Source: SZAS-103 sp964449135 | GTDB taxonomy: Bacteria > Pseudomonadota > Gammaproteobacteria > Xanthomonadales > Xanthomonadaceae | Assembly (NCBI GenBank): GCA_964449135.1 | Contig: CAYUXZ010000006.1 | Location: 1 to 64,000 of the forward strand | Length of the DNA: 64,000 nt | Direction of reading: 5' to 3' | Part shown: piece after piece, positions 17,190 through 26,615 of the stretch | How positions within the stretch are numbered: the stretch's first letter is position 1 | How the letters are laid out: each line of letters opens with the position of its first letter | Made by a program: the position numbers and the translations under genes | Notes under the pieces: model-generated | The model's database searches: none | Told to the model about the DNA's origin: nothing | The model's input: only the letters and a program-made list of their open reading frames with translations

Positions 17190-20069
17190 TCAGGGGTCGT
17201 GCGCCACGTGCAGGCGCAGGCGTTCGACCGCGGTTTCCAGGTCCGCGCCCAGCGGCAGCAGTTGCGGCCAGTCGCTGGCCTTCGCGGCCTGCTCGAGCGC
17301 GAGCGCCGCTGCCGCGACTTCGCGCGCGCCGACCAGCAGCGCGGCGCCCTTGATCTTGTGCGCTTCACGCGCGAGGTGGAGGCAATCGCCGCTGTCGCGC
17401 GCGCGGCGCGTCGCGTCCAGGTCGTTCGCGGTGGTATCGAGATAGTCCTGCAACAACGCGCGGCGCTGCGAAGGATCGCCGCCGGTGAGCGCGTCGAGCA
17501 CGGCCGCATCCAACGGCAGCGGATCGCCCTGCGCCTGCGGCAGCGGTTGCGGCGGAACGGTCGCGGGCGAAGCGGTTTCAGAAAACGGCTCGCGCGTCTT
17601 CGTATGCGGTAGCCAGCGTCGCAGGCAGGCCGCGAGCTGTGGGATCGTCACCGGCTTGGACAGGTAATCGTCCATGCCCGCGGCGAGGCAACGTTCGGCC
17701 TCGCCCTTGAGCGCGGCCGCGGTGAGCGCGACCACTGGCGTGCGCGGCTTGCTGTCGCGCGCTTCCTCTTCGCGCAAGGCCTGGGTCATCTGGTAACCGT
17801 CCATCCGCGGCATGTGCACGTCGGACAGAACCAGCGCGTAGCGTCCGCTGCGCCAGCGTTCCAGGCCGTCGAGCCCGTCCTCGGCCGATTCGCTCGCATA
17901 GCCGGCGAGCGCGAGCTGGCGAGCGACCACGAGGCGGTTGGTCGGATGGTCGTCCACGAGCAGGACCAGGCTGCGCTCGGCCTCGGCCTTGCGCGCGTCG
18001 GGCAGCGCACGCGGAGCGAAGGTCGGCGCGGCCGGAGCCGCCGCGGTTTCGGCGCCCGCCTCGATGTCGGCCGGATCGCCGCGCGGCAACGTCACTCGCA
18101 GTCGCATCGTGGTGCCCGCGCCGACGGTGGACTCCATCGTGACTTCGCCGCCCATCAGCTCGGCGAGGCGGCGGCAGATCACCAGCCCCAAGCCGGTGCC
18201 GCCGTACTTGCGCGTGGTGCTGCCCTCGGCCTGGCTGAACGGCTGGAACAACCGCTGTTGTTGTTCGGCGCTCACGCCGATGCCGGTGTCGGTGACGCGC
18301 AGGCAGAGCTTTTCCGCGCCGGTGTCCGCGCCTCGCCATTCCAGCGCGGCCTGCACGAAGCCGTTCTCGGTGAACTTGATCGCATTGGACAGGAAATTGG
18401 ACAGGATCTGACGTAGCCGCAACGGATCGGCGACATGCGCCGGCCCCACGCGCGGATCGACCACGCAGTCAAGCACCAGCCCCTTGCTCGAAGCCGATCC
18501 GCTGAAGTTCGCGACCGTCGCGCGCAGCAACTGCTGCAGGCTGAGCGTGGCCGGCGCCAGCTCCAATCGTCCGGCTTCGACCTTGGAGAAGTCGAGGATG
18601 TCGCCGATGATGTCGATCAGCGACTGCGCAGACTGCTGGATGATCGAAACGTTGCGCCGCTGCTCCGGATCGAGCGCGCCGTGCGAGAGCACTTCGAGCA
18701 TCCCGGTCACGCCGATCATCGGCGTGCGGATCTCGTGGCTCATCGCGGCGAGGAATTCGCTCTTGGTCCGACTCGCGTCGCGCGCGGCGACCTCGCTCGC
18801 TCGCAGCGCCTCCTCGAGCTGCTTGATGCGGGTCAGGTCGGTCGCGATCGCGAGGTGGCCGATCGGCTCGCCGCCCTCGTCGCGCATCGCCGAGGTCGCC
18901 AGCAGCACCGGCACGCGCACGCCGTCCTTGCGCACCAGCGTCCATTCCTGCGCCTGCACACCCAGCTCGAGCAGCAGCGGGATCATCCGCGCGTCCGGAT
19001 GCACGGGACGGCCGAGTGCGGCGGCGAGGCGCTCGGCGACGTCGCGCGCCTCGTCGGCGAGCAGCAACTTGCCGACATTGCGCTGGCCGATCATTTCCGC
19101 AGCCTTGTAGCCCGACAGCTGCTCGGCATAGGGATTGAAACTGCTGAAGCGGCCGTCGAGGTCCACCGACATCACCGCGACCTGCGCGGCGGTGAACAGC
19201 GAGCGGTTGAATTCCTCGCTGCGCGCCAGCGTCGCGCGCACCTGCTCGTTGCGCGCGAGCAACGCAGCCTGCTCGGCCTCGGACTTGCGCACCTCTTCGC
19301 GCAGCGCGAGGAAGCTGTCGAGCACCTCGCCCAGATCGCCTTCGGCGCGATAGCGCGGCGGCGCGGTGTAGTCGCGCCGGCGCATCTGCGTGGTCAGCGC
19401 GAGCAGCGATTCCACGCCGCGGTAGATGTTGCGCAGGATCAGGCTCGCGCCCCAACCAGAGACGAGCAGCGCAAGCAGGCTCAGGCCGATGCGGATCTCG
19501 CCGGCGATCAGCGCGCGATCGTTCTCCTCGCGGACCTGCAGCCGGCCCTGCGCCAGCACGAGCGCGCCCAGCCGCTGCAGGCGCGAGGTCAGCGGGTCCA
19601 TCGCGGGGAACAGCTCGGTGTCGGCGAAATGGCCCAGCGCCTTGATGTCGCGGCTTTGCAGGATCGCGCGCAACTGCGCAAGCGCGCGATCGGCGCGACC
19701 GCGCGCGACCGCGATGTCCGCGAGCAGCGCGCTTTCCTCCGCCGTGTGGGGCGACGCGGCCAGCGCCGCCCAGCCCGAGTCGATGTGCTGTTGCGCTGCG
19801 TCCACAGTGGCCAGGCCCTCGTCCCAGCTCATCAGGTAGTTGCGCACGCGGAACACCACGCCGATGTCGTCCAGGCCATAGCCGTCGGACACGCCCTGGA
19901 TGCGGCGCAGGCTCACCAGGGTCTGCTCGCCGAGCGTGTCGAGCGTGTGCTGGTGCTGGCGGCGCTCCCACTCGTCCAACGCGAGCACGCCCGCGCCGGC
20001 GAGCATCAACACGCCGAACAGGCCGAGCAGTTGCAGGCGGATGCTGGAGTTGCCGCGCAACCGGGCCAC
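17190..20069 (-). CDS. Hybrid sensor histidine kinase (TM-HAMP-PAS-HisKA-HATPase-REC-HPt)
   Basis: A 959-residue membrane kinase. Two membrane helices (about residues 12-30 and 218-235) bracket a helical periplasmic sensor. They are followed by a HAMP-like linker, a PAS domain (FNPYAEQLSGYKAAEMIG), HisKA with AAMSHEIRTP (His445), HATPase with LSNAIKFTENG and GGTGLGLVICRRLAE, a receiver with VLSDVHMPRMDGY (Asp750) and a C-terminal HPt domain with AHKIKGAALL (His904). This is a complete phosphorelay, comparable to BarA or TorS. The start is taken as the GTG at 20069 with AGGA 7 nt before it; longer frames run into the EAL gene. It follows the REC-EAL gene by 20 nt, so that protein is the obvious relay partner. 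Confidence 0.93.
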   Translation of the reverse strand: MARLRGNSSIRLQLLGLFGVLMLAGAGVLALDEWERRQHQHTLDTLGEQTLVSLRRIQGVSDGYGLDDIGVVFRVRNYLMSWDEGLATVDAAQQHIDSGWAALAASPHTAEESALLADIAVARGRADRALAQLRAILQSRDIKALGHFADTELFPAMDPLTSRLQRLGALVLAQGRLQVREENDRALIAGEIRIGLSLLALLVSGWGASLILRNIYRGVESLLALTTQMRRRDYTAPPRYRAEGDLGEVLDSFLALREEVRKSEAEQAALLARNEQVRATLARSEEFNRSLFTAAQVAVMSVDLDGRFSSFNPYAEQLSGYKAAEMIGQRNVGKLLLADEARDVAERLAAALGRPVHPDARMIPLLLELGVQAQEWTLVRKDGVRVPVLLATSAMRDEGGEPIGHLAIATDLTRIKQLEEALRASEVAARDASRTKSEFLAAMSHEIRTPMIGVTGMLEVLSHGALDPEQRRNVSIIQQSAQSLIDIIGDILDFSKVEAGRLELAPATLSLQQLLRATVANFSGSASSKGLVLDCVVDPRVGPAHVADPLRLRQILSNFLSNAIKFTENGFVQAALEWRGADTGAEKLCLRVTDTGIGVSAEQQQRLFQPFSQAEGSTTRKYGGTGLGLVICRRLAELMGGEVTMESTVGAGTTMRLRVTLPRGDPADIEAGAETAAAPAAPTFAPRALPDARKAEAERSLVLLVDDHPTNRLVVARQLALAGYASESAEDGLDGLERWRSGRYALVLSDVHMPRMDGYQMTQALREEEARDSKPRTPVVALTAAALKGEAERCLAAGMDDYLSKPVTIPQLAACLRRWLPHTKTREPFSETASPATVPPQPLPQAQGDPLPLDAAVLDALTGGDPSQRRALLQDYLDTTANDLDATRRARDSGDCLHLAREAHKIKGAALLVGAREVAAAALALEQAAKASDWPQLLPLGADLETAVERLRLHVAHDP

Positions 20070-20089
20070 GACGGATTCCTGGTGCTTGC

Positions 20090-21286
20090 CTAGTGTTTGG
20101 TCTGCCGCCAGTGCTCGATCACTTCGACCAGGCGTTCGCCCGGCGCCGCGGCCGCGATGAGGTAGCCCTGCGCGAAATCGCAGCCGAGCTGCGCGAGCAG
20201 CTGCCATTCCTCCATCGTCTCGATGCCTTCGGCGACGACCTTCAACCCCAGCTTGCGCGCGAGGTCCAGGCTGGTCTCGATCATCGCCAGCTTGCGCGGC
20301 TGTTCGGGCGCGCGATGCACGAAGCCGCGGTCGATCTTCAGTTCGGTGAACGGGATCTGCGAAAGCTGCGCGAGCGATGAATAACCGGTGCCGAAATCAT
20401 CAACGGACAGGCCGAAGCCTTTCAGGCGCAATCGCGCGAGCATCGCCAGCCCGCGCGCGGTGTCGCTCATCACCGAGCTTTCGGTGATCTCCAGCACGAT
20501 GTCCTCGGGACGCATGCCATGGCTGCGCACGATGTTCTCGTAACGGTCGGCGACCTCCGGCCCGGTGAGGTTCAGCGCCGACACGTTGACCGAAACCTTG
20601 ATCCGTAGTCCCTGCTCCACCCAACGCTTCCGCCAGACGCAGCTCTGCGTGAGCATGTGCTGGGTGACCTGCTCGATCATGCCGTGTTTCTCGATCAAGG
20701 GCATGAAGTTGACCGCAGGCAGCACCTGTCCGTTCGGCTGCACCCAGCGCGCGAGCGCCTCGACGCCGACGATCTTGCCGTTGCCGAACTCGGCCTGCGG
20801 CTGGAAATACGGCACGATCTGGCCATCGGCGAGCGCCTGCCGGAGCTGGTCGAGGTTGACCTGTACTTCCGGGTCGGATTCGTCCAGGCCCACGCGGGTG
20901 TCCAGCAGCGCGAGCACCTGCGCGAGCTTGTCGCCGGACAGCGGTTTTTCCACGCTGCCGAGCACGCGCAGGCCCGAGGCCTGCGCCATCACCTGCACCG
21001 CGTGCAGCAGCGCCGGATCCATCGCGCTGACCACCGCGATCGCCGGCGCGAGCTTGTGCTGCGCGATCAGGCCGATGAACTCCACGCCGTCCATGCCGGG
21101 CATGTCCAGATCGACGAGCACGACGTCAGGCGGCACGGGCAGCGCGCGCAGCAATTCCATCGCCTCGAAGCCTTCGGCGGCCTCGAGCACCTCGCCGATG
21201 CCCAGGTCCTCGAGCAGGCGCAGGCCCAGCCGCCTCTGGAACGCGTGGTCTTCGACCAGCAGGACGCGCAGGTTGGAGTAATGCAT
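20090..21286 (-). CDS. REC-EAL response regulator, predicted c-di-GMP phosphodiesterase
   Basis: A 398-residue cytoplasmic protein. The receiver (residues 6-125) has the acidic pair at VEDH, phosphoacceptor Asp59 in LVDLDMPGMDG and the conserved EKP. The EAL domain (150-395) has the signature GVEALARW (176-178 = EAL), SVNVSALNL, EITESSV, DDFGTGYSS, LKIDRGFV and VVAEGIET, so all metal and catalytic residues appear present and hydrolysis of c-di-GMP to pGpG is expected. It is the first gene before the hybrid kinase and is probably its phosphorylation target; this architecture is like RpfG/PvrR-type regulators. Confidence 0.93.
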   Translation of the reverse strand: MHYSNLRVLLVEDHAFQRRLGLRLLEDLGIGEVLEAAEGFEAMELLRALPVPPDVVLVDLDMPGMDGVEFIGLIAQHKLAPAIAVVSAMDPALLHAVQVMAQASGLRVLGSVEKPLSGDKLAQVLALLDTRVGLDESDPEVQVNLDQLRQALADGQIVPYFQPQAEFGNGKIVGVEALARWVQPNGQVLPAVNFMPLIEKHGMIEQVTQHMLTQSCVWRKRWVEQGLRIKVSVNVSALNLTGPEVADRYENIVRSHGMRPEDIVLEITESSVMSDTARGLAMLARLRLKGFGLSVDDFGTGYSSLAQLSQIPFTELKIDRGFVHRAPEQPRKLAMIETSLDLARKLGLKVVAEGIETMEEWQLLAQLGCDFAQGYLIAAAAPGERLVEVIEHWRQTKH

Positions 21287-21426
21287 CGGCCTTCCCCGGG
21301 GCGAAGGCCGACTCTACGCCGCGGCATGTGACGGCGACAAGTCGCGCGACCGATCCAGGCCGTCGATTTCAAGCCTTGGACTCCGCGGCGTATCCTGCGC
21401 GTCTGCAATTTTTCGCGGACCACCCC

Positions 21427-22086
21427 ATGCCCATATCCACCACCACGATGTTCGCCGTGCCATTCGGCTTCCTGCAGTACCCGCAACCGGAAGCCTTGAA
21501 TGCGAGCTTGCGCAATCTGTTCCTCGAGCGCGAGACCGAGGGCGCGCGTTACGCGAACCCCAATCCCTACACGGTGCGCAACGCGCAACTGTTCGAAAGC
21601 CATTTCGACCTGTTCGCGTGGCCGGAACCGTGCATCGCGCAGTTGCGCGAGTTCTGCCTGTCCAACCTGTTGCGCTGGGTGGGGGAGCTCAACGGCTACG
21701 ACATGGCCGCGATGCGCAACCTGGAGATCGCGACCGATGCGTGGTTCCACATCACGCGCCGCAACGGGCATTTCGGCGTGCACAACCACCCGATGGCCTC
21801 GTGGTCGGGCGTGTATTGCGTCAGCCCGGGGCAGAACGACCTCGACCAGCCCGGCAGCGGTCGGTTGAGCTTCATCAACCCGCAGGTCACCGCGAACATG
21901 TACAGCGACGCCGGAAACGCGTACCTGCGCGACCCGTTCCAGCGCGCGAGCTTCGGATTCGACCTCGTGCCGGGACAGATGATCGTGTTCCCCTCGTGGG
22001 TGCTGCACCACGTGATGCCGTTCTACGGCGAGGGCGAGCGCATCACGGTGGCGTTCAACTGCGCGTTCCGGCAACGCGGGGGCTGA
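21427..22086 (+). CDS. Putative 2OG-Fe(II) oxygenase (TIGR02466-like)
   Basis: A 219-residue protein with the pattern of the TIGR02466 group of putative 2-oxoglutarate iron oxygenases: WFHITRRNGHFGVHNHPMASWSGVYCV (the HxH iron ligands are split here by the length of the strand), GSGRLSFINP and a distal HHVMPFYGEGERITVAFN with His and Arg. The HPMASWSG box is characteristic. Substrate unknown. The ATG at 21427 gives the family start; an in-frame ATG at 21328 lies upstream of the likely promoter and adds non-matching residues. Divergent from the EAL gene across 140 bp. Confidence 0.82.
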   Translation: MPISTTTMFAVPFGFLQYPQPEALNASLRNLFLERETEGARYANPNPYTVRNAQLFESHFDLFAWPEPCIAQLREFCLSNLLRWVGELNGYDMAAMRNLEIATDAWFHITRRNGHFGVHNHPMASWSGVYCVSPGQNDLDQPGSGRLSFINPQVTANMYSDAGNAYLRDPFQRASFGFDLVPGQMIVFPSWVLHHVMPFYGEGERITVAFNCAFRQRGG

Positions 22087-22199
22087 AGCCGTTCCACGGA
22101 TCCGCGGCAGCGCAGATGCTGCCGGCGAAGCCCGCGTTTCGTTAGGATGACGTGGTTCGCCCACGGCTGCCGCGGGCGGTTGCCTGCAGGGGAATGCCG

Positions 22200-25100
22200 A
22201 TGTCCGCGATGCCCACTCCTTCGATCGACCGCAGCTACACGCTTGAGGACAAGTACACCCGCGAACGCGGGCGGATCTTCCTGTCCGGCGTGCAGGCGCT
22301 GGTGCGGCTGCCGATCATGCAGCAGATGCGCGACCGCGCCGCGGGCGTCAACACGGCCGGCTTCATCTCCGGCTACCGCGGCTCGCCGCTGGGCGGGTTC
22401 GACCTGGAGCTGTGGAAGGCCAAGAAACATCTCAAAGCCTCCAACATCGAGTTCACGCCCGGCCTGAACGAGGACCTCGGCGCGACCATGGTCTGGGGCA
22501 CCCAGCAGACCGGCCTGTTCCCGGGCGCGAAGTACGACGGCGTGTTCGCGATGTGGTACGGCAAGGGTCCGGGCGTGGACCGCTGCGGCGACGTCTTCAA
22601 GCATGGCAACGCCGCCGGCACGTCGAAGTTCGGCGGCGTGCTCGCGCTCGCGGCCGACGACCATGCCTGCCGTTCGTCGACGCTGCCGCACGGCTCGGAG
22701 CTGGAATTCGTGTCGGCGATGATGCCGGTGCTCAATCCGGCTGGCGTGCAGGACATCCTCGACATGGGCCTGATGGGCTGGGCGATGTCGCGCTTCACCG
22801 GCCGCTGGGTCGGCTTCAAGACCATCGCCGAAACCGTCGAGTCGTCGGCGTCGGTGATCGTCGACCCGCACCAGCTCGACATCATCATCCCGTCCGACTT
22901 CGAGATGCCGCCGGGCGGCCTCAACATCCGCTGGCCGGATCCGCCGCTGAACCAGGAGATGCGCCTGCACCAGTACGGCGTGCACGCGGCCGAGGCCTTC
23001 GCGCGCGCGAACCGCATCGACAAGATGGTGATCGATTCGCCGAGGGCACGGCTGGGCATCGTCACCACCGGAAAGAGCTATCTCGACGTGCTGCAGGCGC
23101 TGGAATACCTCGGCATCGACCACCGCATGGCCGCCGACATCGGCATCCGCGTCTACAAGATCGGCATGACCTGGCCGCTGGAGCCGGTCGGCATCCGCGC
23201 CTTTGCGGCCGGTTTGGAAGACATCGTGATCGTCGAGGAGAAGCGTTCGTTCATCGAGTCGCAGATGAAGGAGCACATGTACAACTGGCCGCACGCCACG
23301 CGGCCGAGCGTGGTCGGCAAGTACGACGAGGAAGGCGACTGGATCCTGCCGTCGACCAACGAGCTCACGCCCGCCCGCATCGCGCGCGTGATCGCGAAGC
23401 GGCTCGCGCGCTTCTTCACCAGCCCGATGATCGAGGAACGGCTGAAGTGGATCGCCGCGAAGGAAGCCGAGCTCGCGCTGCCACGCGCGAACTTCCCGCG
23501 CGTGCCGCACTACTGCGCCGGCTGCCCGCACAACACGTCCACGAAGGTGCCCGAAGGCTCGCGTGCGCTCGCCGGCATCGGCTGCCACTACATGGTCACG
23601 TGGATGGATCGCGACACCGACACCTTCACCCAGATGGGCGGCGAAGGCGTGACCTGGTGCGGGCAGGCGCCGTTCACCGAGACGCACCACGTGTTCCAGA
23701 ACCTCGGCGACGGCACCTATTTCCACTCCGGTTCGCTCGCGATCCGGCAGGCGGTCGCGGCAAAGGTCAACATCACCTACAAGATCCTCTACAACGACGC
23801 GGTCGCGATGACCGGCGGGCAGCCGGTCGACGGCACGCTGACGCCGCCCGACATCGCCCACCAGGTGCGCAGCGAGGGCGTGGACACGATCGTCGTGATG
23901 AGCGACGACATCCGCAAGTGGAAGGATCGCCGCCACCTGTTCCCGCAGGGCTGCGAGTTCCTCGATCGCGACGAGCTCGACGCGACCCAGAGGCGCCTGC
24001 GCGAGGTCAAGGGCGTGTCGGTGCTGCTGTACGAGCAAACCTGCGCGACCGAAAAGCGCCGCCGCCGCAAGCGCGGCAGGATCCCCGATCCGAACAAGCG
24101 CGCGGTCATCAACACCCTGGTCTGCGAGGGCTGCGGCGACTGCGGCGAGAAGTCGTTCTGCGTCGCCGTGCTGCCGAAGGAGACCGAGTTCGGCCGCAAG
24201 CGCGAGATCGACCAGAGCGCCTGCAACAAGGATTTCAGCTGCGTGAAGGGCTTCTGCCCGAGCTTCGTCACCGTGGAAGGCGGCGCGCTGCGCAAGGGCA
24301 GCGGCGCGGGCGCCTCGAAGGAGAAGATCGCCGCGCGACTGAACGATCTTCCGCTGCCGAAGTTCAAGTCCGACCTGCAGCAGCCCTGGAACATCCTGAT
24401 CACCGGCGTCGGCGGCACCGGCGTGGTGACGATCGGAGCGCTGCTCGGCATGGCCGGGCACCTGGAGAACAAGGGCGCGAGCGTGCTCGACCAGACCGGC
24501 CTCGCGCAGAAGGGCGGCGCAGTGACCACGCACGTGCGCATCGCGAAGTCCCCCGACGACATCCACGCCGTGCGCATCGCCGCGGGCGAGGCCGACCTCG
24601 TGCTCGGCTGCGACATGGTCGTGGTCAACGATTACTGGGCGCTGTCGAAGATCCGCGCCGACCGCACCGCGGTCGTGCTCAACACCTACGAGGCGATGCC
24701 GGGCACCTTCACGATGCACCCGGACATGCAGTTTCCCGCCAGCGGCATCGTCGCCGCCGTGCGCACCGCGCTCGACGGCAAGCTGCCGATGCAGATCGAG
24801 GCGACCGAATTGGCGACCGCGCTGTTCGGCGATGCGATCGCGACCAACTCCTTCATCATGGGCGTCGCCTGGCAGCACGGACTGGTGCCGGTCTCGCTGG
24901 ATGCGCTGCTGCGCGCGATCGAGCTCAACGGTGCCGCGGTGAAGATGAACAAGGAAGCCTTCGCCTGGGGACGTCTCGCGGCGATCGATCCGGATGCCGT
25001 ACGTACCGCCGCCAGCATGAAGACCGCCGCGCAGCCGCTGGCTGATCCGATTCCGCGCGCGGCGAACGTCTCCGATCTGCCGATGGACGACGCGCGTATT

Positions 25101-25760
25101 TCGCGAAGCCTCGACGAGGCGATCGCGCGTCGTCTGGTATTCCTCACCGAGTACCAGGACGCCGCGTATGCGCGGCGTTATCGCGATCTCCTCGACAAGG
25201 TGCACGCGGCCGAATCCGCGAAAGTGCCCGGCTCGACCGCTCTCACCGCAGCGGTCGCGCGCTACGCGTTCAAGTTGATGGCCTACAAAGACGAGTACGA
25301 GGTCGCGCGCTTGTATTCCAATGGCGAGTTCCAGCGAAAAATCGCACAGCAGTTCGAAGGTGACTACAAATTGCACTTCCACCTCGCGCCGCCACTGCTC
25401 GCGAAACGCGATTCCGAAGGCCGTCTGGTGAAAAAGGAATACGGCCCGTGGATGCTCAAGGCCTTCGGCCTGCTCGCGAAGCTGAAATTCCTGCGCGGCG
25501 GCACGTTCGACGTGTTCGGCCGCACCGAGGAGCGTCGCACCGAACGTAGGTTGATCGAGGACTACTTCGCGGACATCGCCTCGATCCTGCCCGCACTCGA
25601 TACCGACAATCTCGCGCTGGCCGTCGAGTTCGCGAGCGTGCCGGAGCACATCCGCGGCTACGGGCACGTCAAGGAAAAACACTTGGCGACAGCCCTGCCG
25701 ACGTGGAAGACCCTGCTGCAGGAATTCCGCGGCGGCGTCCCTGCGCGCAAGGCGGCCTGA
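22200..25760 (+). CDS. Indolepyruvate ferredoxin oxidoreductase family protein, three domains fused
   Basis: An 1186-residue fusion of the 2-oxoacid:ferredoxin oxidoreductase parts. The first half is the pyrimidine-binding and TPP domains (GFISGYRGSPLGGFD; CAGCPHNTSTKVPEGSRALAG; GCHYMVTWMDRDTDTFTQMG). Next come the cysteines of a 4Fe-4S site (CEGCGDCGEKSFC from Cys642, then CNKDFSC and GFCPS). The gamma-like domain follows (ITGVGGTGVVTIGALLGMAG; DQTGLAQKGGAVTTH), and finally a C-terminal extension common to the fused form. It decarboxylates aryl- or branched-chain 2-oxoacids to acyl-CoA and passes electrons to ferredoxin; the exact substrate is not fixed by sequence. The ATG at 22200 has AGGGGA 6 nt upstream. 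Confidence 0.93.
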   Translation: MSAMPTPSIDRSYTLEDKYTRERGRIFLSGVQALVRLPIMQQMRDRAAGVNTAGFISGYRGSPLGGFDLELWKAKKHLKASNIEFTPGLNEDLGATMVWGTQQTGLFPGAKYDGVFAMWYGKGPGVDRCGDVFKHGNAAGTSKFGGVLALAADDHACRSSTLPHGSELEFVSAMMPVLNPAGVQDILDMGLMGWAMSRFTGRWVGFKTIAETVESSASVIVDPHQLDIIIPSDFEMPPGGLNIRWPDPPLNQEMRLHQYGVHAAEAFARANRIDKMVIDSPRARLGIVTTGKSYLDVLQALEYLGIDHRMAADIGIRVYKIGMTWPLEPVGIRAFAAGLEDIVIVEEKRSFIESQMKEHMYNWPHATRPSVVGKYDEEGDWILPSTNELTPARIARVIAKRLARFFTSPMIEERLKWIAAKEAELALPRANFPRVPHYCAGCPHNTSTKVPEGSRALAGIGCHYMVTWMDRDTDTFTQMGGEGVTWCGQAPFTETHHVFQNLGDGTYFHSGSLAIRQAVAAKVNITYKILYNDAVAMTGGQPVDGTLTPPDIAHQVRSEGVDTIVVMSDDIRKWKDRRHLFPQGCEFLDRDELDATQRRLREVKGVSVLLYEQTCATEKRRRRKRGRIPDPNKRAVINTLVCEGCGDCGEKSFCVAVLPKETEFGRKREIDQSACNKDFSCVKGFCPSFVTVEGGALRKGSGAGASKEKIAARLNDLPLPKFKSDLQQPWNILITGVGGTGVVTIGALLGMAGHLENKGASVLDQTGLAQKGGAVTTHVRIAKSPDDIHAVRIAAGEADLVLGCDMVVVNDYWALSKIRADRTAVVLNTYEAMPGTFTMHPDMQFPASGIVAAVRTALDGKLPMQIEATELATALFGDAIATNSFIMGVAWQHGLVPVSLDALLRAIELNGAAVKMNKEAFAWGRLAAIDPDAVRTAASMKTAAQPLADPIPRAANVSDLPMDDARISRSLDEAIARRLVFLTEYQDAAYARRYRDLLDKVHAAESAKVPGSTALTAAVARYAFKLMAYKDEYEVARLYSNGEFQRKIAQQFEGDYKLHFHLAPPLLAKRDSEGRLVKKEYGPWMLKAFGLLAKLKFLRGGTFDVFGRTEERRTERRLIEDYFADIASILPALDTDNLALAVEFASVPEHIRGYGHVKEKHLATALPTWKTLLQEFRGGVPARKAA

Positions 25761-25859
25761 TCCGCGCGGCGGGGTCCGCCGCCGGATCGAGCGCCGACTG
25801 AGGAAGCCTGCCGCGAATCGCGCTAATCTTGGCGGATACGGGTACGGGATCCACGCGCC

Positions 25860-26564
25860 ATGAAAGACATCCGCAACCTCCTGCTCGATTGCCGCTCCGC
25901 GCTGCGCCGCGCCAACCTGCGCTCGCAGGACGAATTGCGCGACCGCCTCGAAGCCGCCCTGCTGGATTTCAGCAAGCAGCAGACCGAAGAGACGGACAAG
26001 GGCGAGGAGCTGTCGCAGCCGCAAACGCGCACCGCGCAGCAGGTCGCCTACGCCTGGCAGATCGCCGCGCGCACGCTGCGCATCTCGCATCCGGACGTGC
26101 ACAACAACATGGTCGAACGCGTGCACGCGATGCTCAATGCGAACATGGTGCACGACCCGGGCACCGAGCTGTTGCACCTGCAGACCAAGCTCGATGGCGC
26201 CGCCGCCGAACTCGCGGTGATCCGCCAGGCCCTCACCGAGGCCGTGCCGTTGCTCGGTCGCGACGCGATCGGCACCGACACCGAATGCACGCAGCGGCGA
26301 CTGAAGAAGCTCATCGACGCGGCGAACTCCGGCGGCGGGCTGCCCGCGCACGTGGAAGACAATCCCATCGACGGCACGCATTCGCGCGAGGAACTGCAGG
26401 CGGTCGTCACCGGCAAGCGCACGCTCAGCCGCTGGGAACGCGCCTGGTGCGTCGCCGAGGCGCTGGTGATGACCGGCCGCACGCCCGAGCAATTGCAGAC
26501 CCTCAACGACGCCGCGCTGGTGAAACTCGTGCTCGCAGGGCCGCAACCGCACGCGACATCGTAA
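25860..26564 (+). CDS. Conserved-looking protein of unknown function
   Basis: A 234-residue soluble protein I do not recognise. It is mainly helical, with charged N-terminal helices (CRSALRRANLRSQDELRDRLEAALLDFS), a central segment with several histidines (RISHPDVHNNMVERVHAMLN) and a C-terminal helix ending in an Ala-Leu-rich stretch. No signal peptide, membrane helix or nucleotide motif is visible. A TAATCT hexamer (25824-25829) could be its -10 element. It lies 99 bp after the oxidoreductase gene and is convergent with the MFS gene. The ATG is at the expected place and codon use matches the neighbours. Confidence 0.72.
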   Translation: MKDIRNLLLDCRSALRRANLRSQDELRDRLEAALLDFSKQQTEETDKGEELSQPQTRTAQQVAYAWQIAARTLRISHPDVHNNMVERVHAMLNANMVHDPGTELLHLQTKLDGAAAELAVIRQALTEAVPLLGRDAIGTDTECTQRRLKKLIDAANSGGGLPAHVEDNPIDGTHSREELQAVVTGKRTLSRWERAWCVAEALVMTGRTPEQLQTLNDAALVKLVLAGPQPHATS

Positions 26565-26615
26565 TCCCCCGAAGCGCGCTCCGCTGCGCTGCTGCCGCAT
26601 TCGCTGAAGAACCTG

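Noticed and set aside
25761..25800. GC-rich hairpin after the oxidoreductase gene (GGCGG/CCGCC around 25770-25785)
   Set aside because: Imperfect stem and no following T-run; not enough to call a terminator.
22023..26600. A 1525-codon open frame on the minus strand opposite the indolepyruvate oxidoreductase
   Set aside because: It is antisense to a gene with complete family motifs; its product is a low-complexity His/Arg/Ala/Asp-rich sequence typical of GC-rich shadow frames.
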